Origin: Sipunculus nudus | Lineage: Eukaryota; Annelida; Sipuncula; Golfingiida; Sipunculidae | Direction of reading: 5' to 3' | DNA length: 64,000 nucleotides | Assembly: GCA_026874595.1 (NCBI GenBank) | Contig: CM049318.1 | Coordinates: forward strand, 27,060,956 to 27,124,955 | Shown here: piece by piece, positions 20,867 through 30,202 of the stretch | How the letters are laid out: every line of letters begins with the position of its first letter | Position numbering within the stretch: position 1 is the first letter of the stretch | Program-made: the position numbers and the translations under genes | Notes under the pieces: generated by a model | The model's database searches: none | The model's input: only the letters and a program-made list of their open reading frames with translations | Told to the model about the DNA's origin: nothing

Positions 20867-21140
20867 CTGAAAAAAATAGCATTTATTTATTCGTATTAAT
20901 CTTAGTTAGAAAAATTAATAAAATTATTATTTTTTTATAAACTTATAAAAGTAATTTGCAGTTGTAATCCGAGTTCATGGGCACGTTCTCTTCGAAAGCT
21001 GAAGATTTGTTACTGTTAAGTGGCTGCTTTGCGAGCCACCATCTCTTATGTGCATCCCATTTAGAAAGAATAGGTCGTCTGACCATCAGTAGGAACATCA
21101 GTAAAAAGAGTAATAATTCGGGATTAAAAATTATACTTAC

Positions 21141-21200
21141 AGGAACATCTTTTGGCAGATTTTGGATCCATCTGGATATTCTTGTCTTATATCCAGTGAA
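21141..21200 (-). CDS. 60-nt microexon, array 1 unit 6
   Basis: Codes ...QNLPKDVP, with V15 replaced by L. The acceptor is TTGTTCAG, with a G in the tract. Donor canonical. Confidence 0.65.
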
Positions 21201-21475
21201 CTGAACAAGAATAGCATTTATTTATTTGTATTAATCTTAGTTAGAAAAGTTAATAAAATTATTATTTTTTTATAAACTTATAAAAGGAATTTGCAGTTGT
21301 AATCCGAGTTTATGGGCATGTTCTCTTCGAAAGCTGAAGATTTGTTACTGTTAAGTGGCTGCTTTGCGAGCCAGGATCTCTTATGTGCATCCCATTTAGA
21401 AAGAATAGGTCGTCTGACCATCAGTAGGAACATCTGTAAGAAGAGTAATAATTCGGGATTAAAAATTATACTTAC

Positions 21476-21535
21476 AGGAATATCTTTTGGTACATTTTGG
21501 ATCCATCTGGATATTCTTGTCTTATATCCAGTGAA
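21476..21535 (-). CDS. 60-nt microexon, array 1 unit 7
   Basis: Codes the consensus FTGYKTRISRWIQNVPKDIP. Splice sites canonical. Confidence 0.65.
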
Positions 21536-21810
21536 CTGAAAGAGAATAGCATTTATTTATTCGTATTAATCTTAGTTAGAAAAATTAATAAAATTATTAT
21601 TTTTTTATAAACTTATAAAAGTAATTTGCAGTTGTAATCCGAGTTCATGGGCACGTTCTCTTTGAAAGCTGAAGATTTGTTACTGTTAAGTGGCTGCTTT
21701 GCGAGCCACCATCTCTTATGTGCATCCCATTTAGAAAGAATAGGTCGTCTGACCATCAGTAGGAACATCAGTAAAAAGAGTAATAATTCGGGATTAAAAA
21801 TTATACTTAC

Positions 21811-21870
21811 AGGAACATCTTTTGGCAGATTTTGGATCCATCTGGATATTCTTGTCTTATATCCAGTGAA
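21811..21870 (-). CDS. 60-nt microexon, array 1 unit 8
   Basis: Codes ...QNLPKDVP, like unit 6. Splice sites canonical. Confidence 0.65.
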
Positions 21871-22145
21871 CTGAAAAAGAATAGCATTTATTTATTCGTA
21901 TTAATCTTAGTTAGAAAAGTTAATAAAATTATTATTTTTTTATAAACTTATAAAAGGAATTTGCAGTTGTAATCCGAGTTTATGGGCATGTTCTCTTCGA
22001 AAGCTGAAGATTTGTTACTGTTAAGTGGCTGCTTTGCGAGCCAGGATCTCTTATGTGCATCCCATTTAGAAAGAATAGGTCGTCTGACCATCAGTAGGAA
22101 CATCTGTAAGAAGAGTAATAATTCGGGATTAAAAATTATACTTAC

Positions 22146-22205
22146 AGGAATATCTTTTGGTACATTTTGGATCCATCTGGATATTCTTGTCTTATATCCA
22201 GTTAA
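22146..22205 (-). CDS. 60-nt microexon, array 1 unit 9
   Basis: Codes LTGYKTRISRWIQNVPKDIP, with F1 replaced by L. Splice sites canonical. Confidence 0.65.
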
Positions 22206-22479
22206 CTGAAAAAGAATAGCATTTATTTATTCGTATTAATCTTAGTTAGAAAAATTAATAAAATTATTATTTTTTATAAATTTATAAAAATAATTTACAG
22301 TTGTAATCCGAGTTTATGGGCACGTTCTCTTCGAAAGCTGAAGATTTGTAACTGTTTAGTGGCTGCTTTGCGAGCCAGGATCTCTTATGTGCATCCCATT
22401 TAGAAAGAATAGGTCGTCTGACCATCAGTAGGAACATCAGTAAAAAGAGTAATAATTCGGGATTAAAAATTATACTTAC

Positions 22480-22539
22480 AGGAACATCTTTTGGCACATT
22501 TTGGATCCATCTGGATATTCTTGTCTTATATCCAGTGAA
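22480..22539 (-). CDS. 60-nt microexon, array 1 unit 10
   Basis: Codes FTGYKTRISRWIQNVPKDVP. Splice sites canonical. The antisense ORF of this unit is broken by stops, while the exon stays open. Confidence 0.65.
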
Positions 22540-22813
22540 CTGAAAAAAATAGCATTTATTTATTCGTATTAATCTTAGTTAGAAAAAATAAAAAAATTAT
22601 TATTTTTTTATAAACTTATAAAAGTAATTTGCAGTTGTAATCCGAGTTCATGGGCACGTTCTCTTCGAAAGCTGAAGATTTGTTACTGTTAAGTGGCTGC
22701 TTTGCGAGCCAGGATCTCTTATGTGCATCCCATTTAGAAAGAATAGGTCGTCTGACCATCAGTAGGAACATCAGTAAAAAGAGTAATAATTCGGGATTAA
22801 AAATAATACTTAC

Positions 22814-22873
22814 AGGAACATCTTTTGGCACATTTTGGATCCATCTGGATATTCTTGTCTTATATCTAGTGAA
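22814..22873 (-). CDS. 60-nt microexon, array 1 unit 11
   Basis: Codes FTRYKTRISRWIQNVPKDVP. The donor has one A/T change beyond position +6 (GTAAGTATTA). Acceptor canonical. Confidence 0.65.
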
Positions 22874-23146
22874 CTGAAAAAGAATAGCATTTATTTATTC
22901 GTATTAATCTTAGTTAGAAAAATTAATAAAATTATTTTTTTTATAAACTTATAAAAGTAATTTGCAGTTGTAATCCGAGTTTATGGGCACGTTCTCTTCG
23001 AAAGCTGAAGATTTGTTACTGTTAAGTGGCTGCTTTGCGAGCCAGGATCTCTTTTGTGCATCCCATTTAGAAAGAATAGGTCGTCTGACCATCAGTAGGA
23101 ACATCAGTAAAAAGAGTAATAATTCGGGATTAAAAACTATACTTAC

Positions 23147-23206
23147 AGGAATATCTTTTGGTACATTTTGTATCCACCTGCTAATTCTTGTTTTGTATCC
23201 GGTAAA
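23147..23206 (-). CDS. 60-nt microexon, array 1 unit 12, synonymous variant
   Basis: This is the first exon of the array in transcription order. It codes exactly FTGYKTRISRWIQNVPKDIP, but 8 of 20 codons use different synonyms (TTT, ACC, TAC, AAA, ATT, AGC, AGG, ATA in place of TTC, ACT, TAT, AAG, ATA, TCC, AGA, ATC), 9 base changes with no amino-acid change. The Ser change TCC to AGC needs two substitutions. This is the strongest evidence in the window for coding on this strand. The same variant sits first in array 2. Confidence 0.8.
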
Positions 23207-23853
23207 CTGAAAAAAAGAATAGCATTTATTTTTTTGTATTAATCCATGTTAGAAAAATAAATAAAATTATTATTTTATTTATAAAATTATAAAAGTAATT
23301 TGCAGTTGAATGAACAATTTCAAGCGGGGTTAGGCTTGGAATAGTCTAGTTGTAGTCAAGCAGGGCGTTAAAAGTACTTTAAGAGTGTTGTTTTTTTTTT
23401 GTTTTTTTTTTGTCTATGAGATTAGAGCCAGTTTTCGGCAAACGGAAGCCATTTTGGATGATTCTGGAATAAACTTGGGTCTCTTTACCCCTAGACATTG
23501 TTCGGTTGTTCGAACTTCAGCGTGAAAGTTCCAGGAAAATATGTCTTCTGCGTGTGTGGTGTGACATACTGGCGACTCGATCGATATAGACATGAAGAGA
23601 AAATCCATTCGTAAATTCAAGGATTATTCCATTGATTGAGCTGTGTGCCTTAGGCTGTCCTTGTGATCATTCTAAAAACCGGAGGTACTACAGCCAATAA
23701 TCGGAGTATATCTTTGTGAAACTATGAGATCAATACCATGCAGTGAGATCGATACTGTGTTAACAACATGGCGATTATTTATTATTTTAGAGTTCCTAAC
23801 ACATGGGATGTTCCGGAACTATTTAGTTTATCTAAATCCACGTTAATTCTTAC

Positions 23854-23894
23854 CTCTTTGTCTGCTTGCTTACTTTTTCTTTCAGTCCATCAAT
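23854..23894 (-). CDS. 41-nt (or 21-nt) microexon, IDGLKEK
   Basis: Acceptor TTTTTTTTTCAG on the minus strand, then ATTGATGGACTGAAAGAAAAA. Two donors are available: GTAAGC after 21 nt and GTAAGA after 41 nt. Only phase 0 is open, reading IDGLKEK and, if long, VSKQTK and a partial codon. The 21-nt form keeps phase 0 and fits the neighbouring exons; the 41-nt form would shift the frame. An identical exon lies at 44,075-44,115. Confidence 0.5.
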
Positions 23895-24450
23895 CTGAAA
23901 AAAAAAATTACAGTACGAGTCAGAAAACAAATATGCTTAAAATTGAATCAAGTTTGAAAGGGACTGTTATCGTGGTCTGTTAGTGCTTTTGCGTTTGTAA
24001 CACTAGATTACGATTCCCTTATACATGTCTCATTAATATTATTCCCCAAAAACCGATGGGTTGTTTTGTTTCTGAAATATAATTATAATCCTAACTTGCG
24101 TGTTCTGACGAATTTCAGTGTGCAAGGTGCCTATCAGAAAGGATGAACCGTATCCAAACCGTTCCCGTAATTAAATAAGAAGGTTAACTTTTGCTTTTAC
24201 CAATACCTTTCTCTATAAAGACCCTTGACTGTATAAAGCAAGGAACGTATGACAAGCGCAATAATCAGAGGTTTTTGGATTTGCACAAAAGTGTGACATG
24301 GGAGTTAATCGACTGTTATAACTTCCTAATACGCGGTGTGGATATATAATGGCAAAAATAGTGATGTTATACCGATTGGTTACAGAGAGCTTTCCAAACA
24401 AAAGGGATTTTATGGAATTTACTAAATTTATTAAAAAAGGTAATTCTTAC

Positions 24451-24492
24451 CTCCTTTACCTTGTGCCCAAGTTCTTCATGTAAATTTTTATT
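24451..24492 (-). CDS. 42-nt phase-0 microexon, NKNLHEELGHKVKE
   Basis: The minus strand has TTTTTGTTTCAG, 42 nt and donor GTAAGAATTA. Phase 0 is the only open frame, coding NKNLHEELGHKVKE, 14 charged residues that could form four helical turns. Related exons are at 44,692-44,733 (NKNLQKELGHKVKE) and 30,959-31,000 (NDTLLQEMTENEKE). Function unknown. Confidence 0.6.
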
Positions 24493-24914
24493 CTGAAACA
24501 AAAAGGAATAACTGCATGAATCAGGCAATAATTCAAAGTGTAATGACTTTCAAGGGCCGTTTGACAATAATAGATGTCTTCAGACATACACACAAGTCCG
24601 CGCATGTTTGTGTGTATGTGTGTGTGTGGGGGGGGGGTTATTAGACTTTATAGTTTCAAATACACGGTATTGTTATAATGAGGTACAAATTTGTTATTGA
24701 CAGGAATGTAATAGATTCTACGGTTATGATAATGGAACCTCACAGGATAAAGAGATATAGCCAGGGAACGTAGTTAATAAAAACTAATTATACTTTTTCA
24801 ATGTTAAATAATGCTGTGCTTAAGTAAATGTTATGATTAATTGTATAAGCATGAGAACTGGTCGATCGCCAATTATTCAGCAGCGTTTATTTTTTGTGTT
24901 AAATAATTGAGCTT

Positions 24915-25072
24915 ACTGTAACAGGTTATTATGATTGGCCGACGGAAGGATCTAGTGGGTCATGACATAGTTATAGGAGCTTCGTTTGTAATTCCCAGTA
25001 GCCAGGTTCAACAAGACCAGAACACGCGGCTAGAATATTCTCGTGGCTGCTTAGAAGCAGGTCCGATTTATA
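24915..25072 (-). promoter_or_regulatory. Candidate first-exon module M1 (TATA plus splice donor)
   Basis: On the minus strand CGACTATAAATCGG places a TATA box at 25,067-25,072, and a strong donor (TTACA|GTAAGCTC) follows 150 bp downstream. The next downstream exon on this strand is the 42-nt exon at 24,451. The stretch between holds only two tiny upstream ORFs, so it would be 5' untranslated. Spacing is 150 bp in modules M1, M2, M3 and M5, and 140 bp in M4. Promoter function is inferred. Confidence 0.4.
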
Positions 25073-25699
25073 GTCGGCCGAAAGTCAGTGTTCACCGAGT
25101 CGTCCTAAAACAATCATCCAAGATAGAAAGCCATTGTTTATAGATGCGACGTTTTATTTCAGATTGTATCAAGCGGGGCTCTGCATTAAATACCGGGAAA
25201 AGACGAGTTAGGCCTGGAGTAGTTTAGTTCCAGCCGAGCAGGGCGTTAAAAGTACTGTAAGAGTAATTTTTCTTATTTTTGTTGTCTGAGATTCGGCAAA
25301 CGGAAGCCAATTAGAATGATTTTGGAATAAACTTGTTCTCTTTACTCCTAGACATTGTTTGGCTGCTGGGACTTTAGCGTGAAAGTTCCCGGGAAATAAT
25401 GTCCTGTGCGTTTGTGGTGTGACATATAGAAACTGGCGACTCGATTGATATAGACATAAAGAGAAAATCCATTCGTAAATTCAAGTATTAGTCCATTGAT
25501 TGAGCTGTGTGCCTTAGGCTGTCCTTGTGATCAACCTAAAAACCGGAGGTACTACAGCCAATCACCGGAGTATTTCTTTGTGTAACCGTGAGATCATTAC
25601 CATGCAGTGACATCGATACTATGCGTTAACAACATGGCAATTTGCTGTCCAGTAATTGTTATAACTTAACCAGGTGCCTGGGTAAGAAGGATCAGACGT

Positions 25700-25900
25700 A
25701 CAAGAGAGATAAGAGTAGCAGGCCGCCGACAGACAGGAACGACAGAAGCAGAGAGATGTAGAGAGGAAGCAAGGAGAGAGACAGAGAGAACAGACAGAGT
25801 GAAAAGAAAGATAAAAAGGAAGAAAAATAAAAGTGATAGTGGGCGAGGCAGGGAACTAGAAATGGAAAAAGAGAGATAGCACGAGCTACTGAAGATAGAC
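25700..25900 (-). repeat. Polypurine tract
   Basis: The plus strand is almost pure A and G (GAGAGAGACAGAGAGAAC and similar). The minus-strand 106-codon frame with runs of L, F and S is a by-product. Equivalent tracts lie at 32,190-32,380 and 45,990-46,160, in the same module position. Confidence 0.7.
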
Positions 25901-25999
25901 TGCAGCAGCAAGAGCGTACTGCTCACCCCCGTACGCCAGTGATGACCGTGGATGCAGGCGGACGGACGGTGGGTATACCATAACACTCCCGTACTATGA

Positions 26000-27830
26000 C
26001 GGGCATGTAGAAATGCCTCCCTTGTAGTACCGAAGTTGCAGCACTGAAAGAGGAATCACCTAAAACTGCAATGACAAACATCGAGAAAAGGAATACTTTC
26101 ACTATACCCTATGATTTCGAGACAAGATTTATTTTTTTTTCAATAATGATCTTTTGACTGTATATTACAGAGGCCGTATGAAAACTGGGAATATTATATG
26201 TTTTCGAACGTACACACATGTCCCCCGGGGGGGGTCCGGATATTCGATAAGAGATCCTTACAAAAGGCATTTACTTTAATTGTGGTTTTGTACTTTAATT
26301 GTGTTTGGTTCGTTTTATTAATGTAATTCATCTCTGTGTGAGCTGTAATAATCAAAATAATTCCCTCATTGTCTAACGGATTTGTCCATGAAAGTGATGA
26401 CAGACCAAGAACCGATATGCCAAACGTATTTGTAGAGATACAAAAACTTAGTCCGCAGCGATATCAGCCGAGTTATCTTTTACCTATTCCTTATGATTTC
26501 AATAAAAGCTTTTTCTTTCAACATTTGCTTTTGTGATCGTACATACATACATACCATATGACCGCCTATTTAACCACTTTTAAATATCTATGTTAGTGGT
26601 TTGTTAAAAAAAGTTGTTTAAGCAATCCGCTAGTTATAGAAAGAAAACTGATATGTAAAATTAAAAGTCAAAACGTGACATAATTATTCAAAACGATTGT
26701 CTATTTTGGTCTATAAATGCTGGCACAATTCTCTGTTATTCATCACATGTATATGGTTTTAATAGGTCATACTAAGAGTACATTGTATTTTTAAGGTGCT
26801 TATTTCTCACCCATCATGCTAAAAGATGTTTATATATGGAGGACTACACGGAATTCCTGGTATTCACTATTTTATTTATGTCATCAGATAACATGTTTAC
26901 ATGTACATATATTCTCTTTTAGCAGACGGTTATCCCTTTTATAAGAAAATAACTATCCAAGCATCACAGAACGATTCGGTCAAATTCTGTTGCTTGTATA
27001 AACATTTATAAAGCATATGGTCTTATACTACTTAATCCCAGTAATTTTCAAGCAGATATCCTTAAAATATGCTCTCCTGAAATAGCCATCTGGACAGATA
27101 AAGCAATTCTGCTATTTCTGTGCTGTCTCAAGATTTACCACTGTGGATTTCAGAAACTGTTTTCAGCATATGCTCCGGTACTGATGCACTACATAGTGCC
27201 TATAGCTATCATTAACGTTGTCGTAAGCCTGGAGAGCAGATTTTGAGAATATACTGATTCAGTGCTGTATTGAGTTAGACGGTGCGATGAAAGGAATTTC
27301 TTTAGCAAATTGCTATGGAGAGCAGATTTAGAAGATACGCTGAAAGTCTGCTGAATTCAACATTGTAATAACGTAGCCCCGTTGCCCCTCCGCCTAATTC
27401 ATACCCACCATTTTTTTCTTCTTATTTTAAAATTTATCATACAAATTAGTACAAGTTATTTTGAGCGACGAAGGGACACCGGCATTATAGAAATCACACT
27501 TGGGTGGGGGGTGGGGGCATATATAGCTTTATTTAAAAAAAGGGCCACAGAGCCGACAGTTCTAAATATTATACAGCATCAAGTTCTGATATAACGATTG
27601 AACACAAACTGCCTGATATAAACTAACCGGAATACAATCTGACAAAATTGATAGTGTGACCAATATCTCTGTATATTTTACCCCCATTATTTGTATTTCT
27701 GAGAATGCCAGATTACAGCAGTTACGGCATTTTTGTCAGCTACGGGCTCTTATATACTCCTGAAACCTTAATTGCTAAATGATAAGGGATAGTTGTATTA
27801 TTCGAACGAGACTGGCGGCGCCAAACCTAT
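26000..27830. other. Unassigned non-repetitive stretch
   Basis: No gene, splice-site pair or repeat that I can support. It contains a G-run near 26,227, several short unrelated ORFs, and a TGGGTGGGGGGTGGGGGC run near 27,500. Confidence 0.4.
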
Positions 27831-27834
27831 ATCT

Positions 27835-28240
27835 CATTTTTTAGGTCAGCTGAATGAAAGTCATCTGAACTTATCAATTATTCACTCTTTTTCCATTGTC
27901 CGTCCGTTGACAGGTCACAAATCGTAACAGCTAAACCTTTTATCGTCTGTCTTGACATCCAGAAGGATCAATGAAAAATCTTCTAGGACACTTTCACTGT
28001 GACCTTTATGGGTAATGGGGCCTCTTTGTGCACCCAAGAATAATGATTTTTTATACAAAAGCTTCAGTATCTCAATAACACAGTGATTGCAATCCATTCC
28101 ATGCATATACTTACTATTTCCCTGTATTTGAAATCTTCAAATGAAGCAGTTTAGACGTTAACAGAGTAAAAAAAAGGGACCTTTCGACCTAGAAACATCT
28201 AACTGAACTAGGCAAATTTCTTAAATAACCTGAAATTAAA
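27835..28240 (+). repeat. Dispersed repeat R1 copy
   Basis: TTAGGTCAGCTGAATGAAAG, GTCCGTCCGTTGACAGG and CATCCAGAAGGATCAATG match the module at 150-600 bp in order. Confidence 0.6.
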
Positions 28241-28499
28241 TCATGGAGTTCTATTTTCTGTGAGCTACTGTACGCAAACATGATTTTAGTATCCATAGAG
28301 TCAGACGGGTACATATTGTATCGATTTGGCCTAGAATTATCTTAAGTGACATTCAGAGAGGTCCTAGGTAAATGTCCATGGAGGCATGAAACAAGGTCAT
28401 TATGACCTATATTCTGCGAACTATAGAGGAAAAATCATGGGCTCAAATGGTAACCAATGGTAATGCAACATCCAGGAATGATTACTATAAACATCCAAT

Positions 28500-28780
28500 G
28501 AGTTATGAGCACGTTTTCGACTTGTAACTGTAAAGTGGCTGCTATGCGAGCCAGGATCTCTTATGTGCATCCCATTCAGAAAGAATAGGTCGTCTGAACA
28601 TCAGTAGGAACATCAGTAAAAAAATCATTCATTCGGGATTAAAAATTATACTTACAGGAACCCGTTTTGGCACATTTTTTAACCATCGGGACATTCTATT
28701 CGTATATCCAGTGAACTGAAAAAAGAATTGCATCGTATTAAACCATGTTAGAAAATTAATAAAATTGTGTTATTTGCAGT
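28500..28780 (-). repeat. Isolated, diverged 335-bp exon unit
   Basis: A single unit with TTATGAGCACGTTTTCG..., ATCTCTTATGTGCATCCCATT and a complete 60-nt exon, about 80-85% like the array units by eye. Confidence 0.75.
28656..28715 (-). CDS. Diverged 60-nt microexon, FTGYTNRMSRWLKNVPKRVP
   Basis: Length is still exactly 60 nt and phase 0 is open, with acceptor TTTTTTCAG and donor GTAAGTATAA. It differs from the consensus at seven residues but keeps FTGY, R, SRW, NVPK and P. Retention of length, frame and splice sites through this divergence supports a coding exon. Confidence 0.65.
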
Positions 28781-28937
28781 TTAATGAACACTTTTTCTCT
28801 TGGTTTGTCAATGTACTGTTCGTTCGTGCCGCCCCTTCTTTTACCAAATATCTCTGAAGCCCCAGATGCTTTTTTCACCAATCTATGCGGCCATATTGCT
28901 CACACCAATAATATTTGATTAGGTCACACCAGCTTAC

Positions 28938-29006
28938 TTGAATTACTTTCTGCGATCCATTATAATCTTCCATATTTGCATTCAGATAAGTCGGTGAATA
29001 AGAATG
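28938..29006 (-). CDS. 69-nt phase-0 microexon, SPTYLNANMEDY type
   Basis: On the minus strand GATAAAG|CAT opens a 23-codon phase-0 frame, HSYSPTYLNANMEDYN followed by GSQKVIQ, ending at a strong donor CAA|GTAAGCTGG. An alternative acceptor TTTTAAG eight bases upstream would give 77 nt (to 29,014). Paralogous exons at about 41.3 and 42.5 kb read SPTYLNANLEDY and are split by an inserted repeat. It sits directly upstream of the 60-nt exon at 28,656 in transcription order and shares its phase. Confidence 0.55.
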
Positions 29007-29399
29007 CTTTATCTCTTAAAACAAAAACATGAATTCCATAGATCAATGGAATTGTATGAATTTCAATTGAATAGAATTATTTTAAAGTGCTTCCTCGGGA
29101 CTTTAATTTGGCTTGTCGCGTCATTTATGGTTTCACGTTTTCAAAAATTTGGTCAAGATCCTTTGCTAACAGCTCATGTACCGCTGCAGACGAGTAAAAT
29201 GAAAAGGCAAAACGCTTTATATTTGACTTATGTGATGAATATAGTTTGTTTTTTCTCCACAAGGAGTTGCCACAAGCAATTAAATTTATGGAAATTTTGG
29301 AATCTACGGACACGCAAAAAAATAAGGCCGTTTTTCCTTAAACAGGGAACGTATTTATGTTATAGTGTATCTCCACAAGCCGTTGTTTATGGCGTCTAA
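29004..29399 (+). other. Open frame of doubtful status, 131 codons
   Basis: A plus-strand frame containing KMKRQNALYLTYVMNIVCFF. The paralogous stretch at 42.57-42.9 kb carries KMKRQNALYLTYVITIVGFF but is interrupted by frame shifts and stops. No domain or splice support. It overlaps the minus-strand exon candidate at its start. Probably non-coding. Confidence 0.2.
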
Positions 29400-29793
29400 A
29401 ACAAAATTTACTGCGTGAATCGGACAATAATTCAATGTGTAATGACTTTCAAGGGCTGCTTGACAATATTTGTGGTCTTCAGACATACACACAAGTCCGC
29501 GCATGTGTGTGTGTGTGGGGGGGGGTTTCACTTTATAGTTTCCAATACATGGTATGTTATAATAACGTATAAGTTAGTTATTGACACGAATATAATAGCA
29601 ACTCCGGTTATGATAAAATGGAACCTCAAAGGATAAAGAGATATAGTCAGGGAACGTAGTTTATAAGATATAATAATTCTTTTTCAATGTTTAATATTGC
29701 TGTGCTTGAGTTAATGTTATAAATAATTGTATATATAAGAGAATTGGTAAATCATTCAGCAGCGTATATTTATAGTGTTTAATAATTGAGCTT

Positions 29794-29951
29794 ACTGTAC
29801 CAGGTTAATGTGATTGGCCGAAGGAAGGATCTAGTGGGTCATGACATAGTTGCAGGAGCTTTGTTTGTAATTTCCAGTAGCCAGGTTCGAAAAGACCAGG
29901 ACACGAGGCTAGAATATTCTCGTGGCTGCTTGGAGGTAGGTTCGATATATA
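29794..29951 (-). promoter_or_regulatory. Candidate first-exon module M2
   Basis: TATATA at 29,946-29,951 on the minus strand, in CGACTATATATCG, with donor GTACA|GTAAGCTC exactly 150 bp downstream. The next exon on the strand is the 69-nt exon at 28,938. Confidence 0.4.
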
Positions 29952-30157
29952 GTCGGCCGAAATTCAATGTTTACTGAGTCGTCCTACAGCAATCTCCCCA
30001 GATGGAAAGCCAGTGTTCATAGGTGACCATACGTTTTGTGTCAGTCCGATTTTACCAAGCGGCGTTCTGCAATAAATATCGGGAGAAGACTGTATTTGAC
30101 TCGGAGTAGTTTTGTTCCAGCCGAGCAGGGCGGCAAATGTAATCTTAGAGAACTTTT

Positions 30158-30202
30158 AATTTTTTTTTGGGGGGGGGGGAGGGGGGGGCGGTGGGGGTGG
30201 GT
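30158..30202 (+). other. G-rich tract with quadruplex potential
   Basis: Successive runs of 11, 8 and 5 G within 40 bases on the plus strand could fold as a G-quadruplex. Its exact length may be affected by sequencing error. Confidence 0.5.

Larger units (their letters stand above)
19303..23300 (-). repeat. Array 1: twelve 335-bp units, one microexon each
   Basis: Units begin with ATGGGCACGTTCTC near 19303, 19639, 19974, 20309, 20643, 20977, 21312, 21647, 21982, 22316, 22650 and 22983, a period of 333-336 bp, with very high identity. On the minus strand each unit carries a T-rich acceptor, a 60-nt phase-0 exon and a GTAAGTATAA donor. Similarity between units 21312/21982 and between 20977/21647 suggests that a two-unit, about 670-bp, block was copied. 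The plus-strand 75-codon ORF in these units is not the gene (see rejected items). Confidence 0.9.
23321..25990. repeat. Segmental duplication block B, copy 1
   Basis: Matches 43,551-46,215 in order: the GATTAGAGCCAGTTTTCGGC module, 41-nt exon, 42-nt exon, GT/G-run, TATA/donor module, a second copy of the GCCAGTTTTCGGC-like module and a purine-rich tract. Partial extra copies occur at 29.4-30.5 and 30.5-32.4 kb. Confidence 0.8.

Noticed and set aside
19303-23210. A 75-codon plus-strand ORF (MGTFSSKAEDLLLLSG...) repeated in every 335-bp unit
   Set aside because: It is antisense to the 60-nt exon, is broken by stops in the units at 22,316 and 39,327-40,327, and its residues change where the minus-strand exon has only synonymous changes.
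23414-23620. Minus-strand ORF MNLRMDFLFMSIS... in the GCCAGTTTTCGGC module
   Set aside because: Copies at 30.3, 31.9 and 43.6 kb shift frame and differ freely; no splice or domain evidence.
24931-25143. Plus-strand ORF MIGRRKDLVGHDIV... present in four of five modules
   Set aside because: Substitutions between copies are mostly amino-acid changing (I/K, G/R, P/S), one copy is broken, and the region better fits a minus-strand first exon.
25666-25986. Minus-strand 106-codon ORF rich in L, F and S
   Set aside because: It is the translation of a polypurine/polypyrimidine tract; the same low-complexity frames occur at 32.2 and 46.0 kb.
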